Shown piece by piece: positions 9,031 to 17,517 of a stretch of DNA of 64,000 bases; position 1 is the first letter of the stretch; the number at the start of each line of letters is the position of its first letter. This stretch comes from Acidobacteriota bacterium (lineage in GTDB: Bacteria > Acidobacteriota > Blastocatellia > Pyrinomonadales > Pyrinomonadaceae), in contig JADKBM010000016.1 of assembly GCA_016715115.1 (NCBI GenBank), positions 1,619,218 to 1,683,217 of the forward strand, written 5' to 3'. The notes beneath the pieces are model-generated. The model did no database searches. It saw only the letters and a list, made by a program, of their open reading frames with translations, and had not been told where the DNA came from. Made by a program: the position numbers and the translations under genes.

Positions 9031-10140
9031 ATGAAGATCGCGGTCGCAATGAGCGGCGGCGTCGATTCGTCGGCGGCCGCCGCGCTGTTGAAGGAACAGG
9101 GACACGAACTCGTCGGATTTACGATGCAGCTGTGGAATCAGCGTCGTCAGATCAACACCGACGAGAACGGCGAGCCTTTGCCGTCGCGATGCTGCTCGCT
9201 TGACGATGTTTACGACGCGCGGCGCGTGGCCGAAAGCCTCGGGTTTCCGTTCTACGTGCTGAACCTCGAAAAGGACTTCGAGCGCGACGTCGTCGAACCT
9301 TTCGTACAGAGTTATCTGAGCGGCCAAACGCCGATCCCCTGCGTCGCCTGCAACTCGCGCCTGAAATTCGCGTCGCTCGACAAGATGGCGCTCAGTCTCG
9401 GCTGCGAAAAGGTAGCGACCGGGCATTACGCGCGTGTCGAATACGATGAGGCGGCAAACCGCTACCGATTGTTTCGCGGAAAGAACCACTGGAAAGACCA
9501 GAGCTATTTCCTCTGGGAGCTCAATCAGGAACAGCTTTCTCGATCGCTGTTTCCGCTCGGCGAGATGTTGAAATCCGAGGTCCGCGACATCGCTCGGGAA
9601 TCCAATCTTTATACGGCCGAAAAGCAGGAGTCGCAGGAGATCTGCTTCGTGCCGGACGGCAATTACTCCGGATTTATCGATCGATATCTCGAACACGAAG
9701 ATCGGCGCGAAGAACTTCCGGCACCCGGCGACATCGTCAACACTCGAGGCGAGAAGATAGGCGAGCACACCGGCATTCACCGTTACACCATCGGTCAGCG
9801 TCGCGGACTCGGGATCGCGCACGAGAAACCGCTCTATGTCGTCCAGATCGAGCGTTTGAAGAATCAGATCATCGCCGGCGAAAAAGAAGAACTCGACGCG
9901 TACGAATTCATCGCAAAAGGCGTCAACTGGGTTGCGTTCGACACACCGTCGGCAGCAGTTCGCGCGCAGGTGAAGATCCGCTACCGCCACGAACCCGCGT
10001 CGGCGACGATTCACGCGCTTCCCGGCGACCGCGCAAGAATTGTTTTCGACGAACCACAGGCGGCGATAACTCCGGGCCAGGCGACGGTCTGGTACGACGG
10101 CGAAGAAACGGTCGGCGGCGGATGGATTGAAAAGAACTAG
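9031..10140 (+). CDS. mnmA: tRNA-specific 2-thiouridylase MnmA
   Basis: The 369-residue protein catalyses 2-thiolation of U34 in Lys, Glu and Gln tRNAs in the cytoplasm, using ATP and a persulfide sulfur. The N-terminal P-loop pyrophosphatase motif is AMSGGVDSS (residues 6-14). The catalytic Cys pair is in CVACNSRLKF and QEICFVPDGNY, and the TGHYARV motif lies between them. Length and order match the family. A small basic ORF follows 19 bp downstream and may be co-transcribed. Confidence 0.96.
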   Translation: MKIAVAMSGGVDSSAAAALLKEQGHELVGFTMQLWNQRRQINTDENGEPLPSRCCSLDDVYDARRVAESLGFPFYVLNLEKDFERDVVEPFVQSYLSGQTPIPCVACNSRLKFASLDKMALSLGCEKVATGHYARVEYDEAANRYRLFRGKNHWKDQSYFLWELNQEQLSRSLFPLGEMLKSEVRDIARESNLYTAEKQESQEICFVPDGNYSGFIDRYLEHEDRREELPAPGDIVNTRGEKIGEHTGIHRYTIGQRRGLGIAHEKPLYVVQIERLKNQIIAGEKEELDAYEFIAKGVNWVAFDTPSAAVRAQVKIRYRHEPASATIHALPGDRARIVFDEPQAAITPGQATVWYDGEETVGGGWIEKN

Positions 10141-10159
10141 TTAAACGAGGAGAAAACAA

Positions 10160-10348
10160 ATGGCACAAACAAAAAAGCGACCGAGCAAGGCCGCACGCGC
10201 GGCACAGAAGATTTTGGAAGACTCGAAGCTTCTCGCGACCTCAAAATCGATCATCGATACAAAGGCGGATCAGGAATTCAAGCCGGCGGAATCGTCGGTC
10301 AAAACGAGCGGAGCGATCAAACCGCGTCCGAATAAGAAACGCGGATAG
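10160..10348 (+). CDS. Small basic hypothetical protein
   Basis: The 62-residue ORF follows a strong GAGGAG Shine-Dalgarno sequence (near 10147) with good spacing to ATG 10160. The composition is rich in Lys, Ala and Ser with a basic C terminus (KPRPNKKRG). No known domain is recognised and no membrane segment is present. It could be a nucleic-acid-associated or ribosome-associated small protein, but this is only a guess from charge. Confidence 0.55.
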   Translation: MAQTKKRPSKAARAAQKILEDSKLLATSKSIIDTKADQEFKPAESSVKTSGAIKPRPNKKRG

Positions 10349-10445
10349 GATTCTGACGGCGTCTTCGCGACCAAATAGGGGCAATGCCTCGCGTGTTTCT
10401 TGAATCGCAACAACTTTTTTCGTAATCATACGTAATCAAAACATT

Positions 10446-10886
10446 ATGAAAAAACTGATCGTACTTTTCGTCTTGATTGGAATCGGCGGACTTTCATTTG
10501 GCTACAAAGCCTTCGCCGATGAGAAGGAGAAGGTTCGCGTACCGCTGGAGAGTTACATCAAGGGCCACGCGACCGGAAACCCCGATTTCATCCGGGCTGC
10601 ATTTCATAAGGACGCTCGCATCAACGCCTTTCGCGATGGAAAGCTGCTTAACTTGAGCGCCGAGGAATTCGCAGTTCGTTTCAATGGCAAGGCTGCTGAT
10701 GACGAAGCGAAACGCAAGCGTTCGATCGATACGATCGAGATCAGCGGAAATTCTGCAATCGCGCGAATCACGCTCGATTATCCGGCTGTGAAATTTACCG
10801 ATTATATGTCGTTGCTCAAGATCGACGGCGAATGGAAGATCATCAATAAAACGTTCTACGCCGAGCCGAAGGAAGCGGGCAAATAG
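10446..10886 (+). CDS. Exported lumazine-binding / NTF2-like protein
   Basis: The 146-residue protein has an N-terminal signal peptide (residues 1-24, MKKLIVLFVLIGIGGLSFGY then KAFADE). A single NTF2-fold domain resembling putative lumazine-binding proteins (Lumazine_bd_2) follows. The fingerprint is YIKGHATGNPDFIRAAF, then DYMSLLKIDGEWKIINKTF near the end. Such proteins are usually periplasmic and of unknown ligand. It ends 6 bp before the folate cyclo-ligase start. Confidence 0.7.
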   Translation: MKKLIVLFVLIGIGGLSFGYKAFADEKEKVRVPLESYIKGHATGNPDFIRAAFHKDARINAFRDGKLLNLSAEEFAVRFNGKAADDEAKRKRSIDTIEISGNSAIARITLDYPAVKFTDYMSLLKIDGEWKIINKTFYAEPKEAGK

Positions 10887-10892
10887 TTCGGA

Positions 10893-11459
10893 ATGAACAA
10901 ACGCGAACTTCGGAAGAGTCGACTTTCGAATCTGAAAGCGCTGAACTCGTCCAAACGAAGCAATCTATCCCACCGGATCGCCGGACGTTTCTTCGGTCAT
11001 TTTCAATTGGACGAGATCAGATACCTTCACCTGTTTTTGTCGATTGAGGCCAAAAACGAGGTTGACACGCGACCCTTGATAGCCAGAATCCGGCGTGAGC
11101 ACCCACGCATCTCGATCGCCGTTCCGCGCGTCAACGGCGATCGCCTCGATACACTCCTTTACGATTCCGACAGTACGCTGCGGTTGAGCAATTGGAACGT
11201 TCCGGAACCAATCGACGATCGATTTGTCGATCCAAGATCGATCGACCTCGTCATCGTTCCGCTACTTGCTTTCGATCTTCGCGGACACCGCGTCGGTTAC
11301 GGAAAGGGTTTCTATGATCGATTCCTGACAGCTTGCCGCGACGATTGTGTGAAGGTCGGCATCAGTTTTTTTCCACCTGTGGAAAACATCGATGATGTAA
11401 CTGAAAACGACGTCAGGCTTGATTTCTGCCTGACGCCGTTCGAGCTATTCGAATTCTGA
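10893..11459 (+). CDS. 5-formyltetrahydrofolate cyclo-ligase
   Basis: The 188-residue protein converts 5-formyl-THF to 5,10-methenyl-THF with ATP. The family signature GYGKGFYDRFL is present near residue 137, preceded by the DLVIVPLLAFD strand. The N terminus begins MNKRELRKSRLSNLKAL, a typical basic helix of this family. It ends 3 bp before the convergent mscL stop, leaving no room for a separate terminator. Confidence 0.9.
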   Translation: MNKRELRKSRLSNLKALNSSKRSNLSHRIAGRFFGHFQLDEIRYLHLFLSIEAKNEVDTRPLIARIRREHPRISIAVPRVNGDRLDTLLYDSDSTLRLSNWNVPEPIDDRFVDPRSIDLVIVPLLAFDLRGHRVGYGKGFYDRFLTACRDDCVKVGISFFPPVENIDDVTENDVRLDFCLTPFELFEF

Positions 11460-11462
11460 CGA

Positions 11463-11885
11463 TTACTTCTTTTCTTTCAGCAGATCGCGGATCTCCGCAA
11501 GGAGCGCTTCCTGCGGAGGTTTCGGTGTATCGGCCGCGAGTTTCGCAAAGTAACCCATCGCCCATTTGGCGAGCAGGAACATTACGAATCCGACGATCAC
11601 GAAATTGAGAACATCGCTGATCAGTTGACCGTATCGAAGCAACGGTTCGCCCTTTTTGACGGCGGCGTCGATCTGCTCGGCGGTAGCTCCGGCCGCGAGC
11701 TTGCCGCTGAGGTCAATGAACTTCGTTTTCAAGTCCGTTCCGCCGAAGATCGCGCCGATGACGGGCATAATGATCCCTTCGGTGAATGTCGAGACGATCC
11801 TGCCGAACGCCACGCCCATAATGACCGCGATTGCCAGATCGAGAATGTTTCCCCGACCGAGAAAAGCCTTAAATTCCTTCCACAT
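11463..11885 (-). CDS. mscL: Large-conductance mechanosensitive channel MscL
   Basis: The 140-residue protein starts MWKEFKAFLGRGNILDLAIA, the standard MscL N terminus with the S1 amphipathic helix and TM1. The second helix is near residues 88-110 (VLNFVIVGFVMFLLAKWAM) and a cytoplasmic helix bundle lies at the C terminus. It releases osmolytes on hypo-osmotic shock. I chose the ATG at 11885 over the one at 11891 because the GAGAGGAA Shine-Dalgarno sequence directly abuts the upstream ATG but has good spacing to the second. A periplasmic loop with TAEQIDAAVKKG is ordinary for the family. Confidence 0.95.
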   Translation of the reverse strand: MWKEFKAFLGRGNILDLAIAVIMGVAFGRIVSTFTEGIIMPVIGAIFGGTDLKTKFIDLSGKLAAGATAEQIDAAVKKGEPLLRYGQLISDVLNFVIVGFVMFLLAKWAMGYFAKLAADTPKPPQEALLAEIRDLLKEKK

Positions 11886-12121
11886 AATCATTTCCTCTCT
11901 TTTGATTTCTAATTACGGGGCATGCGAGAAACTTAGAACATCTCGGCCGCAAGGTCAACATCTAAGAGGTTTTGGATGGTCTGTTGGAAAAGTCGACCAA
12001 AAACAAAGAAGTTTTTTTCTTGATTTAAGGCCACGAATGGCGAAAATGCTGGCCCCGAAAAACCGCGAAACGACACGAAACAAAAACAGATCGAAGTTCG
12101 TGTGATTCGTGATATTCGCTG

Positions 12122-13126
12122 CTAAACCAACTTCCGAGCCTGTGACTGCACCGCCGTGATCGCAACGGCATCGACGATGTCTTCGGCTTTGCAGCCGCGG
12201 GAAAGGTCGTTGCACGGGCGGTCGAGGCCTTGGAGAATCGGGCCGATCGCCGTTCCGCCGGTCAGGCGTTCGGTGAGTTTGTAAGCGATGTTTCCGGAAT
12301 TAAGGTCTGGAAAGATCAAGACGTTCGCGCGACCGGCGACGGCAGAGCCTTCGGCCTTCGATTCGGCGACCGACGGCACGAGTGCCGCGTCGGCCTGAAG
12401 TTCGCCGTCGATCACGAGTTCCGGCATCCGCGCTTTGATCGTCTTTACGGCTTCGAGTATCTTGTCGAGCGATTTATGCTTCGCGCTTCCCTTCGTCGAA
12501 AATGAAAGCATCGCAACGCGCGGTTCGACGCCGAGAAGCGCCCGGCACGAATCGGCGGAAGCGACCGCGATCTCGGCAAGTTCCGCTGCGTCCGGGTCGA
12601 TGACGACGCCGCAGTCGGCGTAGATCATCGCGCCATCCGCACCGAATCTCTTGTCCGGAACGACCATCAAAAAGAACGAAGATACGGTCCGAAATCCAGC
12701 GCGGACGCCGATGCATCTGAGCGCGGACGCGACCGTCTGGGCCGTCGTGTTTGTCGCACCCGCGACCGAACCGTCTGCTTTGCCGAGCCGGACGAGCAGA
12801 TTGCCGTAGTAAAGCGGATCCTTGACGGCGGTTTCAGCCTCCTCGAGCGTCACGCCCTTGGCGCGACGGATCTCGTGATAGAGGTGCGCGATCTTCACAC
12901 GTTCGTGCGCCTTTCGATGATCGACGATCTCAACCCCGGCGAGATTCGATCCCGTTTCGGCCGCCGTTTCGCGGATCTTTTCTTCGCTTCCGATCAGCGT
13001 GATCTTCGCGATCCGTTCGCGAACGCAGATCTCGGCGGCTTTGATTGTTCGCGCGTCCTCGCCTTCCGGCAAGATGATATGCTGAATGTCGGAAGCGGCT
13101 TTTGCGCGGATCTTTTCGAGAATCAT
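12122..13126 (-). CDS. pta: Phosphate acetyltransferase
   Basis: The 334-residue protein is the short, single-domain form of Pta. It interconverts acetyl-CoA and acetyl phosphate. Fingerprints are HIILPEGEDARTIKAAEI at the N terminus, GSVAGATNTTAQTV in the middle, SFSTKGSAKHKSLDK, and DLNSGNIAYKLTERL near the C terminus. The start is ATG 13126. The open frame continues upstream through the tRNA-Ser gene, which cannot be coding, so the extension is rejected. Confidence 0.95.
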   Translation of the reverse strand: MILEKIRAKAASDIQHIILPEGEDARTIKAAEICVRERIAKITLIGSEEKIRETAAETGSNLAGVEIVDHRKAHERVKIAHLYHEIRRAKGVTLEEAETAVKDPLYYGNLLVRLGKADGSVAGATNTTAQTVASALRCIGVRAGFRTVSSFFLMVVPDKRFGADGAMIYADCGVVIDPDAAELAEIAVASADSCRALLGVEPRVAMLSFSTKGSAKHKSLDKILEAVKTIKARMPELVIDGELQADAALVPSVAESKAEGSAVAGRANVLIFPDLNSGNIAYKLTERLTGGTAIGPILQGLDRPCNDLSRGCKAEDIVDAVAITAVQSQARKLV

Positions 13127-13213
13127 AATTGCTGAAAAGCCACGCTTCACACGGATCACACGATCGACGCTGTTCGTGTTGTTTCGTGCAACTGCGTGGC
13201 TTCGGAAAAAGTG

Positions 13214-13298
13214 TGGCGGAGAGGACAGGAGTCGAACCTGCATGCCCTCACGGGCGACGGTTTTCAAGACCGCTGCACTACCATTATGCGACCTCTCC
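13214..13298 (-). tRNA. tRNA-Ser (anticodon UGA)
   Basis: The reverse strand reads GGAGAGG at the 5' end pairing with CCTCTCC near the 3' end, then a G discriminator and an encoded CCA. The anticodon arm GCGGTCTTGAAAACCG places TGA in the loop. A long variable arm (GTCGCCCGTGAGGGCATGC) identifies a class II tRNA, as expected for serine. The T-arm is GGTTCGACTCC. The length of 85 nt including CCA is normal. The 3' end of an HNH-nuclease ORF on the same strand overlaps its 5' half. Confidence 0.95.
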
Positions 13299-13716
13299 AA
13301 GTAACCTGGTGGCCTTCAATTCCCAACACGTCCTGTACGTAATGAAGCGCATTGCAAATTCGGCACAGGACATTATATTCACTCAGATCTATTTTGTCAT
13401 TCATTCTCGCCCGATACAGCTGGCGATTTTGTGTAGTCTTCAGCGCCTGACGCCCGCCGCCATTGATATGGTTTATTTCAAGAATCGGGAACTCGTCACA
13501 ACCACAATTTACGCACACCGTGCCGCCCAAGCGCTCCATTGCCTTTTCGCGCACTTTTCGATGTTGTTCACGCCATTTTCTACGCTCGTGCTCGATATCG
13601 TAGTTTGCACTATTTTTTCTCCGTCTACGCCAAGCTCTCATATATTGGCGCATGAACTCCCGTTGTTTCTCTTTTGGATCATTACGATGACCTTCCTTTT
13701 CCTTTTCATCGTTCAT
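13264..13716 (-). CDS. Small HNH-nuclease-like protein overlapping tRNA-Ser
   Basis: The 150-residue protein has a basic N-terminal region rich in Arg and Lys (QYMRAWRRRRKN). An HNH/zinc module follows, with CVNCGC, the core ILEINHINGGG, and CRICNALHYV as the second zinc pair. This layout is that of small free-standing HNH endonucleases, often phage- or mobile-element-borne. The last 11 codons lie inside the tRNA-Ser gene and the stop codon TGA is the anticodon itself. An internal ATG at 13653 is an alternative start. It is likely a mobile gene inserted next to the tRNA. Activity is unproven. Confidence 0.6.
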   Translation of the reverse strand: MNDEKEKEGHRNDPKEKQREFMRQYMRAWRRRRKNSANYDIEHERRKWREQHRKVREKAMERLGGTVCVNCGCDEFPILEINHINGGGRQALKTTQNRQLYRARMNDKIDLSEYNVLCRICNALHYVQDVLGIEGHQVTWRGRIMVVQRS

Positions 13717-13899
13717 TTCTTGAGGCCCCCAGAATGTGATTTAGCGAAGCTTGTGAGTCAATTGGTCGAAACTTCGTTGGATTTAGATTTTAACGCGAAC
13801 TTCTGGCGAAATGAACATGACGTGACAAATGGACGAAAAAAATCCGCGAGCGAAGTGAAACGGCTTCGCCCGCGGAAAGCATTGAGGAGGTCGGAATTC

Positions 13900-14424
13900 C
13901 TATTCGACTTTAGCCTGGCCCGTGGCCAACAAACGATTGACCTGAGAACTAACCGCGTTGGTCTTGTCCCAACCGCTCGCTTTCAGCTCGATCTCGCCGG
14001 TTTGATTGATGACAAAGTACGCCGGGAAGCCCATATTCAAGTTCCCCGCGCGATCGCGGTCGGCATATTTCAGGAGCACGCCGAAACTTCCCGGCATAAG
14101 ATTGAAATTGAAGGGGCGATTTTTGACAAAACTCTCGACGAGCGTCGGATTGTCGGTCGTCAACCCAAGAAAGACAACGTCCTTTTCCTTGTAGTTTGCG
14201 GCGATCTGATTGAGTTTCGGAATCTCCGAAACGCAGATCGCGCATTTCGTCGACCAGAAAGTCATCACCACGACTTTGCCTCGCAGCGCTTCAAGTTCTA
14301 CCGTCTGCCCGTCCAGGGTTGCGCCGCTGAAGTTCTCCGCCAACGGTTTGTTCTGCTGTGCAAAGATCCCCGCCGCCGCGGCCAGGATCAGACAAGAAAC
14401 TTGTAAACTTCGGGTGAATTTCAT
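13900..14424 (-). CDS. Exported TlpA-like thiol-disulfide protein
   Basis: From ATG 14424 the 174-residue product has a signal peptide (SLQVSCLILAAAAGIFAQ). A thioredoxin-fold redoxin/TlpA domain follows, with active site FWSTKCAIC (CxxC = CAIC), a GLTTDNPTLVESF segment and the cis-Pro region GFPAYFVINQTGEI. It probably reduces or oxidises disulfides in the periplasm. A start at 14463 would add 13 residues and is less likely because the signal would be displaced. It is divergent from recF. Confidence 0.85.
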   Translation of the reverse strand: MKFTRSLQVSCLILAAAAGIFAQQNKPLAENFSGATLDGQTVELEALRGKVVVMTFWSTKCAICVSEIPKLNQIAANYKEKDVVFLGLTTDNPTLVESFVKNRPFNFNLMPGSFGVLLKYADRDRAGNLNMGFPAYFVINQTGEIELKASGWDKTNAVSSQVNRLLATGQAKVE

Positions 14425-14548
14425 TGCGACTATCGTGTTTGATATATGTTGAACATTGTTCAACTCTATTATTTATAAACTTCTAATCAAACACGATTCC
14501 TGAAAACGGGAAATAATCTTCATCCGTCGTTTATGTTAAGATTTGCCT

Positions 14549-15655
14549 ATGTTGCTTGAATCGCTCGAAGCGCAGAACTTCCGCAACCTCAACGGGCGGA
14601 TCGAATGCGGGAAGGGACTTAACATCATCTTCGGCGAAAACGGTCAAGGCAAAACGAACTGGCTCGAGGCTATTTACTTGCTGGCAACGGCCAAATCGTT
14701 CAGAACTCAAAAACTTACGGAATCGATCTGCTTCGGCGAAGAACTCGCCATCGTTCGGGGGGTCGTCAAGAAGAGTGCCGAAATCCGCCACAATTTGCAA
14801 GTCGCGCTTCAGGGAAACGCAAAGATCCTCTCCGTTAACGGCAAGAAAGAGACGATCCAACGCTATCTCGGCGAATTGCACGCAGTCGTCTTCAACTCCG
14901 ACGAACTCGAGATCGTCCGCGGAACGCCCGAGGCACGCCGCAAGTTTCTGGACGGCGGAATCGTCTCGATCTTCCCGCCGTTCGTCCAGACCCTGACCGA
15001 TTACAACCGCGTCATTCGCCAGAAGAACTCGCTGCTTCAAACCGCTCAGGACCGAGGCTACCCAGTTGAGAAGACCGGCGAGCTTCTCGAACCGTGGAAC
15101 GAGCAGCTCGTCGCCCTCGCGACCCGCATCCACAAGGCGCGCGTGCGGTTTGTCGAACGGCTCAACGCCGTGCTCGAGAAAAAGCTGTTCGGCCGCGAGG
15201 AGATCTCGATCCGTTACGCATCGTCGCTTGAAGGCAAAGGCGATCTCAGCGATTACGCCGCGCTCATCGATGAACGCCTGAAACTCCGCGTTCAGGCCGA
15301 ACTCGCGAGCGGCCACGCTCTCGTCGGCACCCACCGCGACGATCTTGAGGTCACGTTCGACGGACTCGATCTTCGGAAATTCGGTTCGAGCGGCCAGCAG
15401 CGAAGCGCGCTTTTGATCCTGCTTATCGCCACCGTTTCGGTTTATTTCGAACAAAATCAGGAATATCCGTTGTTCCTGCTCGACGATATCGACGCCGAAC
15501 TCGACTATGGCCGGATCGGTCAATTGCTCGAATTCCTGAACGACAAAACACAGACTTTCGTGACGACGTCCAAAGACAGTTTTGTCGATCGATTCGGCGC
15601 GGGTTCGAAGGTTTTTCAAGTATCAGGAGGCGTTGCCAAGGATTTCCAAAGATGA
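14549..15655 (+). CDS. recF: DNA replication and repair protein RecF
   Basis: The 368-residue SMC-like ATPase acts in RecFOR-mediated loading of RecA at gaps. Walker A is GENGQGKT (residues 29-36), the ABC-like signature SSGQQRSALLILL, and Walker B LFLLDDIDAELD. The start is ATG 14549. A TTG two codons upstream is less likely. The C-terminal stretch GQLLEFLNDKTQTFVTTSKD recurs almost exactly at 17280-17372, downstream of two unrelated genes, so the 3' end of recF is duplicated. The stop overlaps the next gene by 4 bp (ATGA). Confidence 0.95.
   Translation: MLLESLEAQNFRNLNGRIECGKGLNIIFGENGQGKTNWLEAIYLLATAKSFRTQKLTESICFGEELAIVRGVVKKSAEIRHNLQVALQGNAKILSVNGKKETIQRYLGELHAVVFNSDELEIVRGTPEARRKFLDGGIVSIFPPFVQTLTDYNRVIRQKNSLLQTAQDRGYPVEKTGELLEPWNEQLVALATRIHKARVRFVERLNAVLEKKLFGREEISIRYASSLEGKGDLSDYAALIDERLKLRVQAELASGHALVGTHRDDLEVTFDGLDLRKFGSSGQQRSALLILLIATVSVYFEQNQEYPLFLLDDIDAELDYGRIGQLLEFLNDKTQTFVTTSKDSFVDRFGAGSKVFQVSGGVAKDFQR
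15515..15607 (+). repeat. recF 3'-end direct repeat, copy A (within recF)
   Basis: This 93-bp stretch encodes recF residues that begin IGQLLEFLNDK. It matches 17280-17372 with about ten differences, most at third codon positions. The copy lies inside the intact recF gene. Confidence 0.85.
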
Positions 15656-16485
15656 ATCTTTTCGAAATGTCGACAGCGGAACTTATCGAAAGCGCGCGAT
15701 CGGAAGAAGATTTTGACGTTCGCTGGTCATACGTTGCACAACTTCATAACCGAGGAAATAGTGAGGTTTTCGACGCGGCGCGACGACTTATCGAAAGCTT
15801 CGATCCAAACGCGATCGAGTTGGCGGCGGACATTCTGGGACAACTTGGAGGTGAAGAAAAGCCGTATTGTGCTGAATCGGTTCAATTGTTGATCAAGGTC
15901 CTGGATTCGACATTAAGGGTCGCGCAGGCGGAGGATGAAATACTGGCCATGTCGGCAGCCCTAAATGCGTTAGGCCGAATGAATACGGCTGAATCGCGAG
16001 AGAAAGTCCTCGAATTCGTTAAACACCCAAGTGAAATCGTTCGCTTTAACGTAACCCATGGGCTTCTCTGCATTGACGATGACGAAGAAATCAAAGCACT
16101 TATAGAATTATCAGCTGATCCTGACGTCGACGTCCGAAATTGGGCGACGTTCGGCCTCGGTTCGATGACCGCGTTGGACAGTTCAGCGATTCGTGACGCT
16201 CTCTTTGCACGAATCAGTGAGCTTGGGAGCGAGACGCACGATGAAACTCGCGGCGAAGCGCTCGTCGGCCTTGCGCTCCGCCGCGACCCACGGGTCCTCG
16301 AGCCCCTCATCGAAGAATTACGAAGCGGCGAGGTCGGTACTCTAGCGATTGAAGCTGCGGCGGAACTTGGGGATCCGCGAATATGTGCGCCGTTGCGTTC
16401 GATCGAAACATGGTGGGACATAGATCGAGAATTGCTGCATACTGCCTTGGAGAATTGTTGTTCCCTGTCGTCGGAATGCGATTGA
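15652..16485 (+). CDS. HEAT-repeat protein
   Basis: The 277-residue protein is built of alpha-helical HEAT/PBS-lyase-like repeats, for example LSADPDVDVRNWATFGLGSM and EEKPYCAESVQLLIKVLDS. No signal peptide or catalytic motif is seen, so it is probably a cytoplasmic scaffold or binding protein. Its ATG overlaps the recF stop (ATGA). It lies in the segment between recF and the duplicate recF 3' end, so it may have arrived with that duplication. Confidence 0.75.
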   Translation: MNLFEMSTAELIESARSEEDFDVRWSYVAQLHNRGNSEVFDAARRLIESFDPNAIELAADILGQLGGEEKPYCAESVQLLIKVLDSTLRVAQAEDEILAMSAALNALGRMNTAESREKVLEFVKHPSEIVRFNVTHGLLCIDDDEEIKALIELSADPDVDVRNWATFGLGSMTALDSSAIRDALFARISELGSETHDETRGEALVGLALRRDPRVLEPLIEELRSGEVGTLAIEAAAELGDPRICAPLRSIETWWDIDRELLHTALENCCSLSSECD

Positions 16486-16530
16486 TCGATTGCCCGCCTT
16501 TCTAGCTCGATCGGTGGTAAAATCAGAACT

Positions 16531-17208
16531 ATGTTCCGGTTGAGAATTTTCGCATTTTGCATAATCCTGATGGGCTTGTTCTTCATTTCGGCTTCGGGTC
16601 AAGATGAAGTGCGGGGCGCCTTTCCGGAACGTCGGAAAGGCGGATCAAACCCGGAAGTGACGGTTGAGGTCTTTATCGATCTTCAGTGTCCGTCGTGCGC
16701 AACGTTTTTCACTTCGGAGTTGCTAACCGGAATTGAGCGGAGATTCGGTCAGCGAGTTGCCGTAATCTACCGAAATTGGCCATTGATGCAAATTCACCGA
16801 GATGCATTTCTTGCGGCCTGTGCCGTCGAGGCAGCTGGGCTCCAAGGAAAGTTCTGGGAGATGATTCAAGTTTTGCTTGGTCGCCAATCGGAATGGGTGC
16901 GGAGACGGAACTTAAGAAAAAGGGATGTTTTACCGATGTCAATGCTGGACCCGAAGCCAGAGTACAATGCGATGGTAGTCGAGAGATTTGTACTATATGC
17001 AAAGGACCTCGGGCTGGATGCGGATATGTTCCGGGACGATCTCAAAGGAAATTTCGTCAAGAACCGAGTAACCGCTGATGTTAGACGCGCGACCGAGCTC
17101 AGAATCTATTCGACGCCCACGGTGATAGTTAACGGAGAGATTCTGAGTTTTGAAGATCATCAGAATCTACCGGATTTCATCGAAAGGAAGTTGAAGAAAC
17201 AAAGATAG
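16531..17208 (+). CDS. Exported DsbA-like thioredoxin-fold protein
   Basis: The 225-residue protein has a signal peptide (MFRLRIFAFCIILMGLFFIS then ASGQ). A DsbA/Thioredoxin_4 domain follows, with FIDLQCPSCATFF (CxxC = CPSC), the helical insertion HRDAFLAACAVEA, and the cis-Pro loop YSTPTVIVNG. It probably acts as a periplasmic disulfide oxidant or isomerase. It is the second gene of the segment between recF and the recF 3' duplicate. Confidence 0.8.
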   Translation: MFRLRIFAFCIILMGLFFISASGQDEVRGAFPERRKGGSNPEVTVEVFIDLQCPSCATFFTSELLTGIERRFGQRVAVIYRNWPLMQIHRDAFLAACAVEAAGLQGKFWEMIQVLLGRQSEWVRRRNLRKRDVLPMSMLDPKPEYNAMVVERFVLYAKDLGLDADMFRDDLKGNFVKNRVTADVRRATELRIYSTPTVIVNGEILSFEDHQNLPDFIERKLKKQR

Positions 17209-17225
17209 CACCCGCGTACGACTTC

Positions 17226-17414
17226 GTGCCAATTTCAAAAAACCCCAAGCGGCTCGTAGCTCAGTTCGAAAGCGATCGCATCGGTCAATTGCTCGAATTC
17301 CTGAACGACAAAACGCAGACTTTCGTGACCACTTCCAAGGACAGTTTTATCGATCGGTTCGGCTCCGGCGCGAGCATTTTTGAGATCGAGAACGGGACCC
17401 CGAAAACTCGCTGA
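17226..17414 (+). pseudogene. Duplicate 3' end of recF (remnant)
   Basis: The 62-codon open frame encodes from residue 19 onward the RecF C-terminal stretch (GQLLEFLNDKTQTFVTTSKD, then FIDRFGSGASIFEIENG). It then ends differently from the intact gene. Its first 18 residues are unrelated to RecF. It cannot encode a working RecF. It is best read as the original recF end displaced when about 1.7 kb with two genes and a new recF 3' end was inserted, or as the residue of a decayed tandem recF copy. Confidence 0.8.
17280..17372 (+). repeat. recF 3'-end direct repeat, copy B
   Basis: This copy matches 15515-15607 and is 93 bp long. Differences between the copies fall mostly at third codon positions, so both were once under protein-level selection. 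The two copies bracket the HEAT-repeat and DsbA-like genes as direct repeats. Confidence 0.85.
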
Positions 17415-17517
17415 CGATCAGATATTTATTGCCTTTTCCCGTTTTTTTTATTGACTCAAAAATGGTAAAATACCGTTTTTCGTTACTCAACCTTAATACT
17501 GACCAAGAGGTACAAAC

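Noticed and set aside
12000..12121. CACGAA-type repeats near pta and tRNA-Ser
   Set aside because: A few loose copies only (also near 13165). Too few to call an array.
13127..13300. N-terminal extension of Pta
   Set aside because: The frame would run through the tRNA-Ser gene.
13129..14406. Long plus-strand open frame of 425 codons
   Set aside because: It runs antisense through the tRNA, the HNH frame and the TlpA-like gene, with a composition unlike a protein.
17245..17268. tRNA-like 5' end (GGCTCGTAGCTCAGTTCG)
   Set aside because: No anticodon arm, T-arm or acceptor partner follows. The next bases are recF sequence.
17451..17479. gyrB promoter with TTGACT
   Set aside because: No -10 element at the right spacing. 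TAAAAT at 17466 is only 9 bp away.
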